From assembly GCA_031254455.1 (NCBI GenBank), contig JAIRUI010000093.1:1-15926 (forward strand): DNA of 15,926 nt, written 5' to 3'. The notes beneath the pieces were generated by a model. It saw only the letters and a list, made by a program, of their open reading frames with translations. It was not told the origin of the DNA and did not search any database. Shown piece after piece: positions 8,072 through 15,512 of this stretch (the first letter of the stretch is position 1; each line of letters begins with the position of its first letter). Origin of the DNA: Chitinispirillales bacterium. Lineage in GTDB: Bacteria; Fibrobacterota; Chitinivibrionia; Chitinivibrionales; Chitinivibrionaceae. Both the position numbers and the translations under genes were made by a program.

Positions 8072-8656
8072 ATGATTACGAACATAGATTACGCATTATT
8101 TGTATTTTTTAATACGGCGTTTTCAAATCCGTTTTTTGATTTGATATTTCCGGTTATTACCAAAGAATCAAATTTAATGTATTCGTTTTTTATCGCATTG
8201 GCGGTGTATGTGGCAGTTTCAAAAGACAAAATTCTTGCAGCCAAAAGAGCGGGAATAGCGATACTTCTTTTTGTAATATCCGACGCGTTTTCGCATAGAA
8301 TATTGAAAGCGTTTTTTGAGCGTCCGCGTCCGTGTAATTCAAATTATTTTGTAAACGGCGTTCATGTAATGTTTCCGCAATGCCATTTTTTGCTTGGGCG
8401 AAGAGGGGCGTTTTCGTTTCCGAGTAATCATGCGGTAAACCTGTCTGCCATAGCGCTTCTTTGGTCGATTTGGTGTCCGAAAGCAAAATATATTTTCATT
8501 TCCATAGCGTTGTTTTTAATTTTTACGCGCGTTTATTGCGGAGTTCATTATCCGCTTGATTTGTTTTTCGGAACGGTCTTCGGAGCGGCTTTCGGCTATA
8601 TGGCTTATATAGGTACAAAACCGCTTTTATATAATTCTAAAAAAGATTCAAATTGA
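8072..8656 (+). CDS. PAP2-family membrane phosphatase
   Basis: A 194-aa integral membrane phosphatase of the type 2 phosphatidic acid phosphatase superfamily, acting on lipid phosphates such as phosphatidic acid, phosphatidylglycerophosphate or undecaprenyl pyrophosphate. The three signature motifs are present: K79-x6-R86-P87 (KAFFERPRP), PSNH at 117-120 (family consensus PSGH) and R153-x5-H159-x3-D163 (RVYCGVHYPLD). His120 and His159 are the expected nucleophile and partner. Five to six hydrophobic segments can be traced (e.g. about 5-29, 36-50, 60-75, 121-135, 140-155, 164-182). The start is at 8072 because GGAGG at 8063-8067 precedes it; an upstream ATG at 8057 would put that RBS inside the gene. 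Only 61 bp separate it from the divergent lipoprotein gene, and its 3' end overlaps the opposing gene by 9 bp. Substrate unknown. Confidence 0.9.
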   Translation: MITNIDYALFVFFNTAFSNPFFDLIFPVITKESNLMYSFFIALAVYVAVSKDKILAAKRAGIAILLFVISDAFSHRILKAFFERPRPCNSNYFVNGVHVMFPQCHFLLGRRGAFSFPSNHAVNLSAIALLWSIWCPKAKYIFISIALFLIFTRVYCGVHYPLDLFFGTVFGAAFGYMAYIGTKPLLYNSKKDSN

Positions 8657-9376
8657 CGCTCTTGACGCTCGCTTTAAATTACGAATAAATTCTTTTTTAT
8701 CGCTTAAAATCCTATACGATTCCAATATCTTTTGAAGCGTTTTATTTCTTATCCAAGCGTTCATTTCTTTCTTATTCAGTTCGTTCGTCGTCTTGTCAAA
8801 AAAATCTCGCGCCGACTCGGCGTAGAGCCATGCGACAGCCATTTTTACGTAGTATCCATCGTGTTTTATTTTTCGTAAATTTTCAAAGACCCAATCGATT
8901 TTGGTTTCACTTATAAAATGATGAAGCATAAAAACGACTCCGAATCTAACGACAAATTCTTTTTGTGAAACGATACATTCTTCAACAAATTCTGCCCATA
9001 AATTCTCGTTTGTTTTTTCAAAGTTTTTAATCATTATCGCGCTGTCTATCAATGCCCAACTATCTACAAATTCGAGATAAATTTTTATCGCTTTAATTTT
9101 TTCTTCGTCAGGAAGTTTTGAATAACTTATAATAATTCCGCATACGAAAACCTCTTCGTAAACGTTTTTGTCGCAATTCTCAATAACGGAAATCAAATTT
9201 TCAAACGATAAATTTTTTGACAGATCTTTTGCAATTTTTCGCATATCGGGGACGCGAGCGCCTATAATCTTTTTCTTGGAGACTAATATGTTTTTACTGA
9301 AATCGACAAAATCTTTTGAGTTTTCATCGGCAAGAAAATTTAATTTCTCTCTTATTTTTTCATTTATTTCACACAT
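8648..9376 (-). CDS. AlkD-type DNA alkylation repair protein (HEAT-repeat DNA glycosylase)
   Basis: A 242-aa all-helical protein of the AlkC/AlkD family, which excises N3- and N7-alkylated purines without base flipping. Family blocks: GARVPDMRKIAKDL (39-52), YEEVFVCGIII (73-83), SWALIDS (106-112), FVVRFGVVFMLHHFI (141-155), YYVKMAVAWLYAES (175-188) and NKTLQKILESYRI (211-223). Trp107, Asp111, Arg144 and Trp183 correspond by spacing to the DNA-contacting Trp109, Asp113, Arg148 and Trp187 of Bacillus cereus AlkD, so activity is likely. The RBS is weak (GGAAA). It lies 42 bp downstream of a protease gene on the same strand with no clear terminator between, so read-through is possible. The C-terminus RASRASI contains a small duplication discussed in the findings. 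Confidence 0.9.
   Translation of the reverse strand: MCEINEKIREKLNFLADENSKDFVDFSKNILVSKKKIIGARVPDMRKIAKDLSKNLSFENLISVIENCDKNVYEEVFVCGIIISYSKLPDEEKIKAIKIYLEFVDSWALIDSAIMIKNFEKTNENLWAEFVEECIVSQKEFVVRFGVVFMLHHFISETKIDWVFENLRKIKHDGYYVKMAVAWLYAESARDFFDKTTNELNKKEMNAWIRNKTLQKILESYRILSDKKEFIRNLKRASRASI
8653..8670. repeat. Perfect 9-bp tandem duplication
   Basis: TTGACGCTC occurs twice head to tail. It lies at the convergent junction of the PAP2 and AlkD-like genes: the PAP2 stop codon (8654-8656) falls in the first copy, and the repeat encodes the doubled RAS near the end of the AlkD-like protein. Being 9 bp, it keeps the frame. Confidence 0.85.
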
Positions 9377-9418
9377 GCTTTTTCCACGCTTGTTTTTAAC
9401 GCTTAATAAATTATAAAA

Positions 9419-12196
9419 CTACTTTCTCACGCCGAATTTCGTGTAATACCTGTAAGTGTTTTTGTCTGCGCCTTTACATTCGACTATCGCCAAATACATA
9501 CCGTTTGCCACTGCTCTGCCTGAAGCATTGCTAAGATTCCAGACGACTGACGCCTTGTTATGCACAGTTTCTTCAAATACAACGTTTCCGACATTATCAA
9601 AAATTACAACTTTGAGTTGCTTCACCTTGGCGTTGTCCGGAAGTACCGCGCAAATCTGCACCGTCTGCGACACAATGTTCCCCGGAAGAAGTTTTATGCC
9701 AAGACGTTCATCAGTGTCCTTGGCAGACTTCACCGCAACGTTCTCTCCCTTGTACACTGCCGCTACTGTTACGGAGAAGTCGGGCATGGTAAAAGTAGTG
9801 CTCTCGCCGTATATGTTTGCCAAAGTTATATTGTCGTAGGTTTCCCAACGGTCAAACACATCGCCGTCAGACGCCGGATTAGCCGTTATCATTACAATAT
9901 CTTCGGCAAAATAAGTGCCGCCGCCACTGCCGTTGTTTACAAATACCGTTTGTCCCTGCGCCTCAATTACTTCTACCGTAAAAGTTCCTACGTTTATTTG
10001 AACCGAACCGGCACTTACATTACAGTAGTAGTAATGTTCTCCCACTGCCAAAGATGACGGAAGTGCGTAAGACTTGCTTGTCGCCCCGTTAATTACTTCC
10101 CATTTATTTTCTTTTTCATTATGCAGATGCCACTTATAGGTAATGCTTGCACCTCCCGTTACACTTGCCTCAATCAATAAACTTTGTGTGATTTTACCGA
10201 CGGTTACGGTAGTCGTGTCTGCAGGCTGTGTATCTATTGAGAGTGTTACCGTTTGTGAGGGGTCTTTCACCGTTACTATCGCCGCATTGCTTTTGCGCGT
10301 TGCAGTTTGTACTCCGCTTGCGCTTGAGTTGGTATTGGTTACTTCAACATAATAATAATATGTCCCTATTGTAGCGGTAGGGCAAGAATAGGTTGAAGCA
10401 GTTGCGCCGGTAATCTTTGTGCCGCCGTTGTTATCCGAAAATGTATTGCTGTACCATTGATAAGTAAGGTTCCCTCCGTCGCCCACACTTGCGGACGCCG
10501 ACAGACTGTGTGTCGCATTTTGGTTTACGGTAACACTTGCCGGATGTGTGGAAATTGTCGGTGTTTCGGCATTGGTTACCAGCGTATTGCCTACCTGAAA
10601 GTTAACGCTTGCAGGTTTTCCGTTGTTAGATATTCTCCAAACATTACTGTCGGTTGGTTTGCTGACTACCATCAGGCGATACGCCCCTTCCTGAACAGTG
10701 TTTGACAATTTGCAACTTACGGTTATATCCGACAATGAGGCGCCTAACTTGCCGATACCAAAGGTATTATATACCACTCCCCCTGATGTCCATTTGTATC
10801 CGATTCTCTCTACAATATTGCCAACGTTATCAACCAGCGCTACATTAAACTCTCCACCCGGGAAAGCGTCCCCGCCAACACTTTTCAATGTATCAAAATA
10901 TACCGTAATCTCCTCGCCGTGCACAGCCTTGGTTTTATTGGATCTTAAATTCACCGTTGCCAGTTCGTAATTCCCTAAAGATTTACCGTTCGGCTTAATG
11001 CCATACACCATCTTGGTAACAGGATTAATGCTACTATTAACAGGATTTTTAGCCGCCTTAACTTGAAACCATCCGCCGGCGGAACTGCCGCCGAGGCTGC
11101 CATAACCCCAATTTACATGAATTTGTTTATCGGAAGGGTCATATCCGTCAACCAGGTAACTATGACCGCCGCCTTCGGCAATTATCGGACGATTGTTATT
11201 TATTTCATTCACTATAATGTCTAACCACTGTTCATCCGTATATTGAGCATTTTTAATAATGAATTTCATAGAAGAACCGTCATAATCAAAATAATCTCTC
11301 AATGCAGGCAGTATATCAGAATCGTAAGCGCCACTTCCTACAGACCCGCAGAACCAATCCATCTTAACGCTTACTGCGGCATGAAACAATAATTTTGCCA
11401 TAGCGTTTTGCTGCACGGTTCCGCTGTTGTTGGGATAAGCGTCATTACACCCCCCGCTGACAGTAATTTTGCCGTCATAAGGATATTTGTCCAGCATATT
11501 ATTATAATCATAAGTTCCTGCTTGGCTTACGGTTACGGCGGACATTTGAATTTTTGCCGCACCGGACGTATATCCCGGAATATCTTTTGTGATTTGGGCG
11601 GGATGTTTCCAATATCTCATTACTTGCCCCATTGAGACGGCGATACAACCCGCAAAAGCTCTTATTAATACGCCGTTTGGGCAAGATTGCCCCATACCGT
11701 CGGTTTTCCTTTTCGGAGTGAGCAAATTAAACGGCTCCCATTGGTCCCATTCTGATTTTACCAGAAATTCCTTCGCCCTGACTTCCCCTCTGATTTGGGG
11801 TGAGCCGTTTAAGTATTTTTCCCACAGTAATTCTGTTTCTGCGTCCTGCTGTTTGTTTTCTATAGCCTCATTTATTTGCGCTTCATAACAACTCAAAAAC
11901 CATTGAAACGGAGGAGGCAAATTATTCTCGTCGAAATTTCCGCTGTCGGTTTCTCCCAAAACGGGCGTTGCTACGTCATTTGCCGAAACGATTATAAAAC
12001 CGTTTCCATCTCCTTTATTAAAAATGAAAAACGGCGCTACGTCTCTTTTTCGCTTTACGGAAGCTAGCTGCACCCGATTCTTTCCGGATTGCTGCAAATA
12101 ATTGTTCGCAACCTTTTGCGCCGTCTCAAAACTTACCGGTTCGCCCACAGTGAAACCGAAACATAACAATACGATATAAAACACTCTTTTGTCCAT
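9419..12196 (-). CDS. Secreted C10 cysteine protease (streptopain-like) with Ig-like modules and sorting-type C-terminus
   Basis: A 925-aa secreted papain-fold protease. Domain order: signal peptide (about 1-18), Spi/streptopain-type propeptide (about 21-130, with FIIVSANDVATPVLG at 67-81), and C10 catalytic domain (about 145-405). The nucleophile is Cys184 in AGCIAVSMGQVM, the base His345 in GGGHSYLVDGYD, and Asn362-Trp363 lie in HVNWGYGS, so the active site looks complete. Next comes a beta-rich stretch (about 410-535), two Ig-like domains (about 544-643 and 648-743, each with a YQWY/YKWH core and a YYYYV/YYYCNV strand), an InlB-B/'bacterial repeat' module (about 748-816) and a FlgD/T9SS-like C-terminal domain (about 858-925, IFDNVGNVV to YRYYTKFGV). 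The RBS GTGAGGA precedes the ATG. It is the downstream member of a tandem pair. Likely role: extracellular or cell-surface proteolysis, with the Ig modules for binding or spacing. Export route is inferred. Confidence 0.93.
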   Translation of the reverse strand: MDKRVFYIVLLCFGFTVGEPVSFETAQKVANNYLQQSGKNRVQLASVKRKRDVAPFFIFNKGDGNGFIIVSANDVATPVLGETDSGNFDENNLPPPFQWFLSCYEAQINEAIENKQQDAETELLWEKYLNGSPQIRGEVRAKEFLVKSEWDQWEPFNLLTPKRKTDGMGQSCPNGVLIRAFAGCIAVSMGQVMRYWKHPAQITKDIPGYTSGAAKIQMSAVTVSQAGTYDYNNMLDKYPYDGKITVSGGCNDAYPNNSGTVQQNAMAKLLFHAAVSVKMDWFCGSVGSGAYDSDILPALRDYFDYDGSSMKFIIKNAQYTDEQWLDIIVNEINNNRPIIAEGGGHSYLVDGYDPSDKQIHVNWGYGSLGGSSAGGWFQVKAAKNPVNSSINPVTKMVYGIKPNGKSLGNYELATVNLRSNKTKAVHGEEITVYFDTLKSVGGDAFPGGEFNVALVDNVGNIVERIGYKWTSGGVVYNTFGIGKLGASLSDITVSCKLSNTVQEGAYRLMVVSKPTDSNVWRISNNGKPASVNFQVGNTLVTNAETPTISTHPASVTVNQNATHSLSASASVGDGGNLTYQWYSNTFSDNNGGTKITGATASTYSCPTATIGTYYYYVEVTNTNSSASGVQTATRKSNAAIVTVKDPSQTVTLSIDTQPADTTTVTVGKITQSLLIEASVTGGASITYKWHLHNEKENKWEVINGATSKSYALPSSLAVGEHYYYCNVSAGSVQINVGTFTVEVIEAQGQTVFVNNGSGGGTYFAEDIVMITANPASDGDVFDRWETYDNITLANIYGESTTFTMPDFSVTVAAVYKGENVAVKSAKDTDERLGIKLLPGNIVSQTVQICAVLPDNAKVKQLKVVIFDNVGNVVFEETVHNKASVVWNLSNASGRAVANGMYLAIVECKGADKNTYRYYTKFGVRK
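9434..9496. repeat. Copy A of the conserved 3'-end segment shared by the two protease genes
   Basis: This 63-bp stretch matches 12284-12346 with about six mismatches by eye. It encodes the last part of the C-terminal domain, including the shared CKGADK-TYRYYTKFG sequence. Confidence 0.85.
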
Positions 12197-12220
12197 ATTA
12201 TCCTCACTCTCTCATATTTA

Positions 12221-12245
12221 GCCGACAGACAAATCACCTGTCGGC
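12221..12245 (-). terminator. Intercistronic hairpin between the two protease genes
   Basis: GCCGACAG and CTGTCGGC form a perfect 8-bp, GC-rich stem with a 9-nt loop, unusual in an AT-rich gap. It lies in the 72-bp space between the upstream protease stop (12269) and the downstream protease start (12196). In the direction of transcription (leftward) the stem is followed by TAAATATG rather than a run of T, so a classic intrinsic terminator is not assured. It may be a weak terminator, an attenuator or an mRNA-stabilising stem that gives the two proteases different transcript levels. Confidence 0.5.
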
Positions 12246-12268
12246 ATTAAATAACCGTCTTTCCAAAA

Positions 12269-14359
12269 CTACTTTTTTACACCGAATTTTGTGTAATACC
12301 TGTAAGTTTTTTTATCGGCGCCTTTGCATTCGACTAACGCCAAATAAGTACCTGCCGCGACCGCACGCTTGTTATTGTTACGCAAATCCCATTTTATTTT
12401 GTCGTTATCGTCTTTTGCCGAAAGCTGCCGCTCTAAAGAACGCACTGCATTCCCAAGATTATCGAAAATCGTCAGTTTGGCAAAATACTTTCCTGCAGGC
12501 GCTTTCACAATAAATTCCGCAAAATCGCCGATAACAGGATTTTTGGTAATAATAATTCCATTCGTACCGTCAAAACTCTCGATTCCGCTTATGCCTGTGT
12601 CGTCATCAATCCATTTTGCGTAAAGCGTCGTGTCGCTGACAATAACGCTGTTTTCCGTCCATTCCGTCTCAAAATCTTCGTCTGTAAACCAACCTGCAAA
12701 CGTGAAACCGTCTTTCAGCATTTCGTCTTGCGGGTAAAACGAATTACTTTCCTCGACTTCTACATCCGCCACTGCGTTGCCGCCGTTTGAATTGAATGTA
12801 ATTGTGTATTTCGGCTCTTCTTTCAAAAGTAAAGACACTGACTTCGTTTCTCCTATTAGCGTCCAATTGCCGTTGCCGCGTTTGGTTGCCAATTGCACCG
12901 TTACTGTCTGCAGGGAGCCTTCCGTAAAATATTTGGTAATGGTTCCGCTTTTGGGAGTGTTGTAATAAGTTCCTGGGGGATTACCGGATTTGCCGATTCC
13001 AACGCCGGCGCCAAAAGTGGTACTGATCGTATTACCGGTTGTAAAATCCGTCGAATCCAAAACCTGCTTAATACTCTTAATACTGTCTACGGACACAATT
13101 GCAAGTCCGACTTTTCCCAAAAAATCCGTCCCGTAATGCATTTTTGCCGAAAAGTCTGCGCTGATTGAAGACGCAGTCGTTGAAACGTCAAATTTGGTCA
13201 CTTTAAGTATAGACGGAGCGTTGCCGTTTTGGTTGGGCATAATGTTTATCGTCATCCTTTCCGGAGTTCCTGCCGACGATGCCTTGTCTATCGCATACCA
13301 GCCATTACTGGAACCGCCATAGCCGTAATTCAAATGAATTAGGCTATTGTCCGGATCATATCCGTCAATAATAAAACTGTGATTCTGCCCATCGCAAATT
13401 ATCGGCGAGTTGTTTTCTATCTGCCCGATAATCAAATCTTTCCAAATCTCGTCGGTAATTTGAGACGGATATTTGGAGACAATTCGCATAGTAGTCGAAT
13501 CGTAATCAAAGAATCTGGCTAATGTCAGCGGCGTATCACGGTCGAATCCTGTGCTGGCGTCTGTACCCCAATTCATTTGCATTCCTAATGCGGTATGATA
13601 CAGAAATTTCGCTACCTCGTTCTCCTGCGTCGTTCCGCTGTTATTCGGATAACCGCCGGATCCTTTGGAAGTATATTTATCCAGCATATTGTTATAGTCA
13701 TATGTTTCGGCGCTAACATTAACTTCCGGCATTGATATTAAGTTTTTTCTTGATGTATATGCGGGAATCTTTTGTATGATTTTTTCAGGATATTCCCAAT
13801 AATTCATTACCTGCCCCATCGAAACGGCAATACATCCCATCCAACTTCTTTTTTCACCAATCTGCGGAGCAAGAAGATTGTATGGTTCGCTCTGATTCCA
13901 TTCGGTTTTTATCAGAAAATTCGCAGCTCTGATTCCCTCCCCCCCCCTTGTTTCGTTAGAACTTTTCAGATATTTTTCCCACAGCAACTTTGTTTCGCTA
14001 TCCTGTTCCTTATTGTTTTTTACCGCTTCGTTGATATAGTTTTCATAATTTCCCAAAAGCCATACAAGAGCCGGAGGTAAATCGTTGTCGTTGAAATTTC
14101 CTTCGTCCGCATCTCCCAAAATGGGCGTTGCTACGTCGTTTGCCGAAACGATGACAAAGCCTTTGTCTTGCCCCATACTGAAAACAAAAAACGGCGAAGC
14201 GTCATTTTTTTGTTTGACTATGGTTAAATTCATCGGGCTTTTTCCTACCTGTCGTAAATAATTGTTAGCCGTCTTTTGCGCGATTTCAAAACTCACAGGC
14301 GAAGCAATCGTCGAAACGAAACACAATAGTAATACGATGTAAAACATTCTTATATGCAT
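12269..14359 (-). CDS. Secreted C10 cysteine protease (streptopain-like) with InlB-B repeat; poly-G tract in coding strand
   Basis: A 696-aa paralogue of the downstream protease. Order: signal peptide (about 1-20), Spi-type propeptide (about 22-133), C10 catalytic domain (about 148-375), a beta-rich region (about 385-515), one InlB-B/Listeria-Bacteroides repeat (about 517-584, TITFNSNGG to TTLYAKW), and the shared FlgD/T9SS-like C-terminal domain (about 628-696). Active-site residues are Cys176 (MGCIAVSMGQVM), His327 (QNHSFIIDGYD) and Asn344. The next residue is Tyr345 (LNYGYGG) where the sister protein and streptopain have Trp. The start is set at 14359: AAGG abuts the ATG at 14368 but stands 9 nt before this one, and the sister protein's N-terminus aligns from here. 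Nine consecutive G in codons ~138-141 make the gene prone to frameshift; as written it is in frame. Confidence 0.92.
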   Translation of the reverse strand: MHIRMFYIVLLLCFVSTIASPVSFEIAQKTANNYLRQVGKSPMNLTIVKQKNDASPFFVFSMGQDKGFVIVSANDVATPILGDADEGNFNDNDLPPALVWLLGNYENYINEAVKNNKEQDSETKLLWEKYLKSSNETRGGEGIRAANFLIKTEWNQSEPYNLLAPQIGEKRSWMGCIAVSMGQVMNYWEYPEKIIQKIPAYTSRKNLISMPEVNVSAETYDYNNMLDKYTSKGSGGYPNNSGTTQENEVAKFLYHTALGMQMNWGTDASTGFDRDTPLTLARFFDYDSTTMRIVSKYPSQITDEIWKDLIIGQIENNSPIICDGQNHSFIIDGYDPDNSLIHLNYGYGGSSNGWYAIDKASSAGTPERMTINIMPNQNGNAPSILKVTKFDVSTTASSISADFSAKMHYGTDFLGKVGLAIVSVDSIKSIKQVLDSTDFTTGNTISTTFGAGVGIGKSGNPPGTYYNTPKSGTITKYFTEGSLQTVTVQLATKRGNGNWTLIGETKSVSLLLKEEPKYTITFNSNGGNAVADVEVEESNSFYPQDEMLKDGFTFAGWFTDEDFETEWTENSVIVSDTTLYAKWIDDDTGISGIESFDGTNGIIITKNPVIGDFAEFIVKAPAGKYFAKLTIFDNLGNAVRSLERQLSAKDDNDKIKWDLRNNNKRAVAAGTYLALVECKGADKKTYRYYTKFGVKK
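12284..12346. repeat. Copy B of the conserved 3'-end segment shared by the two protease genes
   Basis: Partner of 9434-9496, with about six mismatches over 63 bp. A second highly similar block lies in the propeptide region (11963-11992 against 14123-14152, one visible mismatch), where both proteins read SANDVATP. Confidence 0.85.
13939..13947. repeat. Homopolymer of nine C (nine G in the coding strand), candidate contingency tract
   Basis: C9 on the plus strand, preceded by CCCT, within the upstream protease gene. In the coding strand it spells AGG GGG GGG GAG (Arg-Gly-Gly-Glu). It falls after the propeptide and about 35 codons before the catalytic cysteine, so a one-base slip would abolish the protease. 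The sister gene has no such run at the equivalent place. It is the longest G/C homopolymer I see in the window. Confidence 0.9.
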
Positions 14360-14504
14360 ACCAATCATCCTTATAGATCAATGTTTTCAAATATAGAATT
14401 ATTATTAAAATAATATTTAACTAAAAAAATTGCTTGAAAAAATGAGATAATCGGCGATAATTTAGATAAGCGTTATATAATAATATTGCGTTTTGTATGA
14501 AAAA
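14360..14504. other. AT-rich intergenic region upstream of the protease pair
   Basis: This 145-bp gap should hold the leftward promoter of the first protease. It has several A/T runs and an AT-only inverted repeat (ATTATT...AATAAT around 14398-14415), but no consensus promoter that I can fix. No GC-rich terminator stem follows obgE. The RBS for the protease is AAGG just before 14368 on the minus strand. Confidence 0.5.
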
Positions 14505-15512
14505 CTATCCTACTTCCACTATTTCTCTTTGCACAATTCCATCGTTTTTTCGCGCTTCGCCGATAATTTCGCTAAACTTGTTAACAAGTTTAGAAACCCC
14601 GTTGTTTGTCGCCGCGGAAATACAAAACCATCCGCGCGGAATTTTAATTTCGTCAGCGCTTTTTGTGTCGCTTTTTGTCAAAATACAAATGCACGGTTTT
14701 TGAGCGAGTTCCAAACTATACGATTTTAATTCGGTACGAAGTTTTTTTGCGGTTTCTTTTGGATTTTCGTCACAGCAATCCACCAAAATAGCCAGAACTC
14801 TAGTTCGCTCTATGTGCTGCAAAAATTGTATTCCCAAACCTTTGCCAAGCGATGCGCCTTCAATAATTCCCGGAATATCCGCCATGACAAAAGAGCTATA
14901 CTCACCGGTTTTTACTATTCCCAAATGCGGTGTAAGCGTTGTGAAAGGATAATCGGCAATTTCCGGAGTCGCTCGTGAAACTACCGACAAAAGCGTTGAC
15001 TTTCCTGCGTTTGGAAGCCCTACAAGTCCGACGTCCGCCATAACTTTCAAGGTTAACTTTAACGTTTTTGTTTCGCCTGCTTTTCCGTACTCGGCATATT
15101 CAGGATTTAGGTTGAATTTTGTTACCATCGCTTTGTTTCCGCGTCCTCCGCGTCCGCCTTTTGCAACTAAAATTTCTTCGCCGTCTGTAGTTAAATCATA
15201 AATAAATTCGTCGGTATCAAAATTTCTTATCGTAGTTCCTAACGGTACGGGAATTTTTATGTCCGCGCCGCTTTTGCCGTATAAATTATTCGCTCCTCCG
15301 TGTCCTCCGCGCTCCGCTTTGTAGAATGAGCGATAAGAAACGTCTTGAAGTGTTTGGACTTTTTTGCTTGCGACGACATAAATGTTTCCTCCGCGTCCGC
15401 CGTTTCCACCGCCGGGTTTTCCTTTCGGTTTGAATTTATCACGGTCGTAAGAAAAACACCCGTTTCCGCCGTCGCCCGAAATTACTTCTATTTTTGCGGA
15501 ATCAATAAACAT
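14505..15512 (-). CDS. obgE: Obg family GTPase (ObgE/CgtA)
   Basis: Essential ribosome-associated GTPase that binds the 50S subunit and links its assembly to growth and the stringent response; cytosolic. At 335 aa it has the glycine-rich Obg fold (1-158, e.g. SGDGGNGC at 12-19 and GGGNGGRGGN at 34-43), then the G domain: G1 GLPNAGKS (165-172), G2 TTLTP (191-195), G3 DIPG (212-215), G4 TKSD (279-282, where NKxD is the classical form) and G5 SAA (299-301). The C-terminus is short, without the extra acidic or OCT extension of some homologues. The ATG directly follows the TAG of the upstream fmdB-like gene (15513-15515) with no gap and no strong RBS of its own, so translational coupling is likely. 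The common rplU-rpmA neighbours are absent. Confidence 0.97.
   Translation of the reverse strand: MFIDSAKIEVISGDGGNGCFSYDRDKFKPKGKPGGGNGGRGGNIYVVASKKVQTLQDVSYRSFYKAERGGHGGANNLYGKSGADIKIPVPLGTTIRNFDTDEFIYDLTTDGEEILVAKGGRGGRGNKAMVTKFNLNPEYAEYGKAGETKTLKLTLKVMADVGLVGLPNAGKSTLLSVVSRATPEIADYPFTTLTPHLGIVKTGEYSSFVMADIPGIIEGASLGKGLGIQFLQHIERTRVLAILVDCCDENPKETAKKLRTELKSYSLELAQKPCICILTKSDTKSADEIKIPRGWFCISAATNNGVSKLVNKFSEIIGEARKNDGIVQREIVEVG

Noticed and set aside
8011..8085. Upstream extension of the solute-binding protein to 8085, and of the PAP2 gene to 8057
   Set aside because: Both longer starts would make the two divergent genes overlap and would put each true RBS inside coding sequence; the signal peptide and GGAGG support the shorter starts.
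9386..9404. Direct repeat ACGCTT x2 ahead of the AlkD-like gene as an operator
   Set aside because: Six-base repeats in a 42-bp gap are too short to argue for a binding site.
9560..10057. Long plus-strand open frame opposite the large protease gene
   Set aside because: It lies wholly antisense to a well-supported coding region, has no RBS and shows no recognisable protein; it is a shadow frame.
14434..14461. Promoter-like TTGAAA - 16 bp - GATAAT on the plus strand
   Set aside because: No plus-strand gene lies downstream; obgE is on the minus strand. In DNA this AT-rich such matches are expected by chance.
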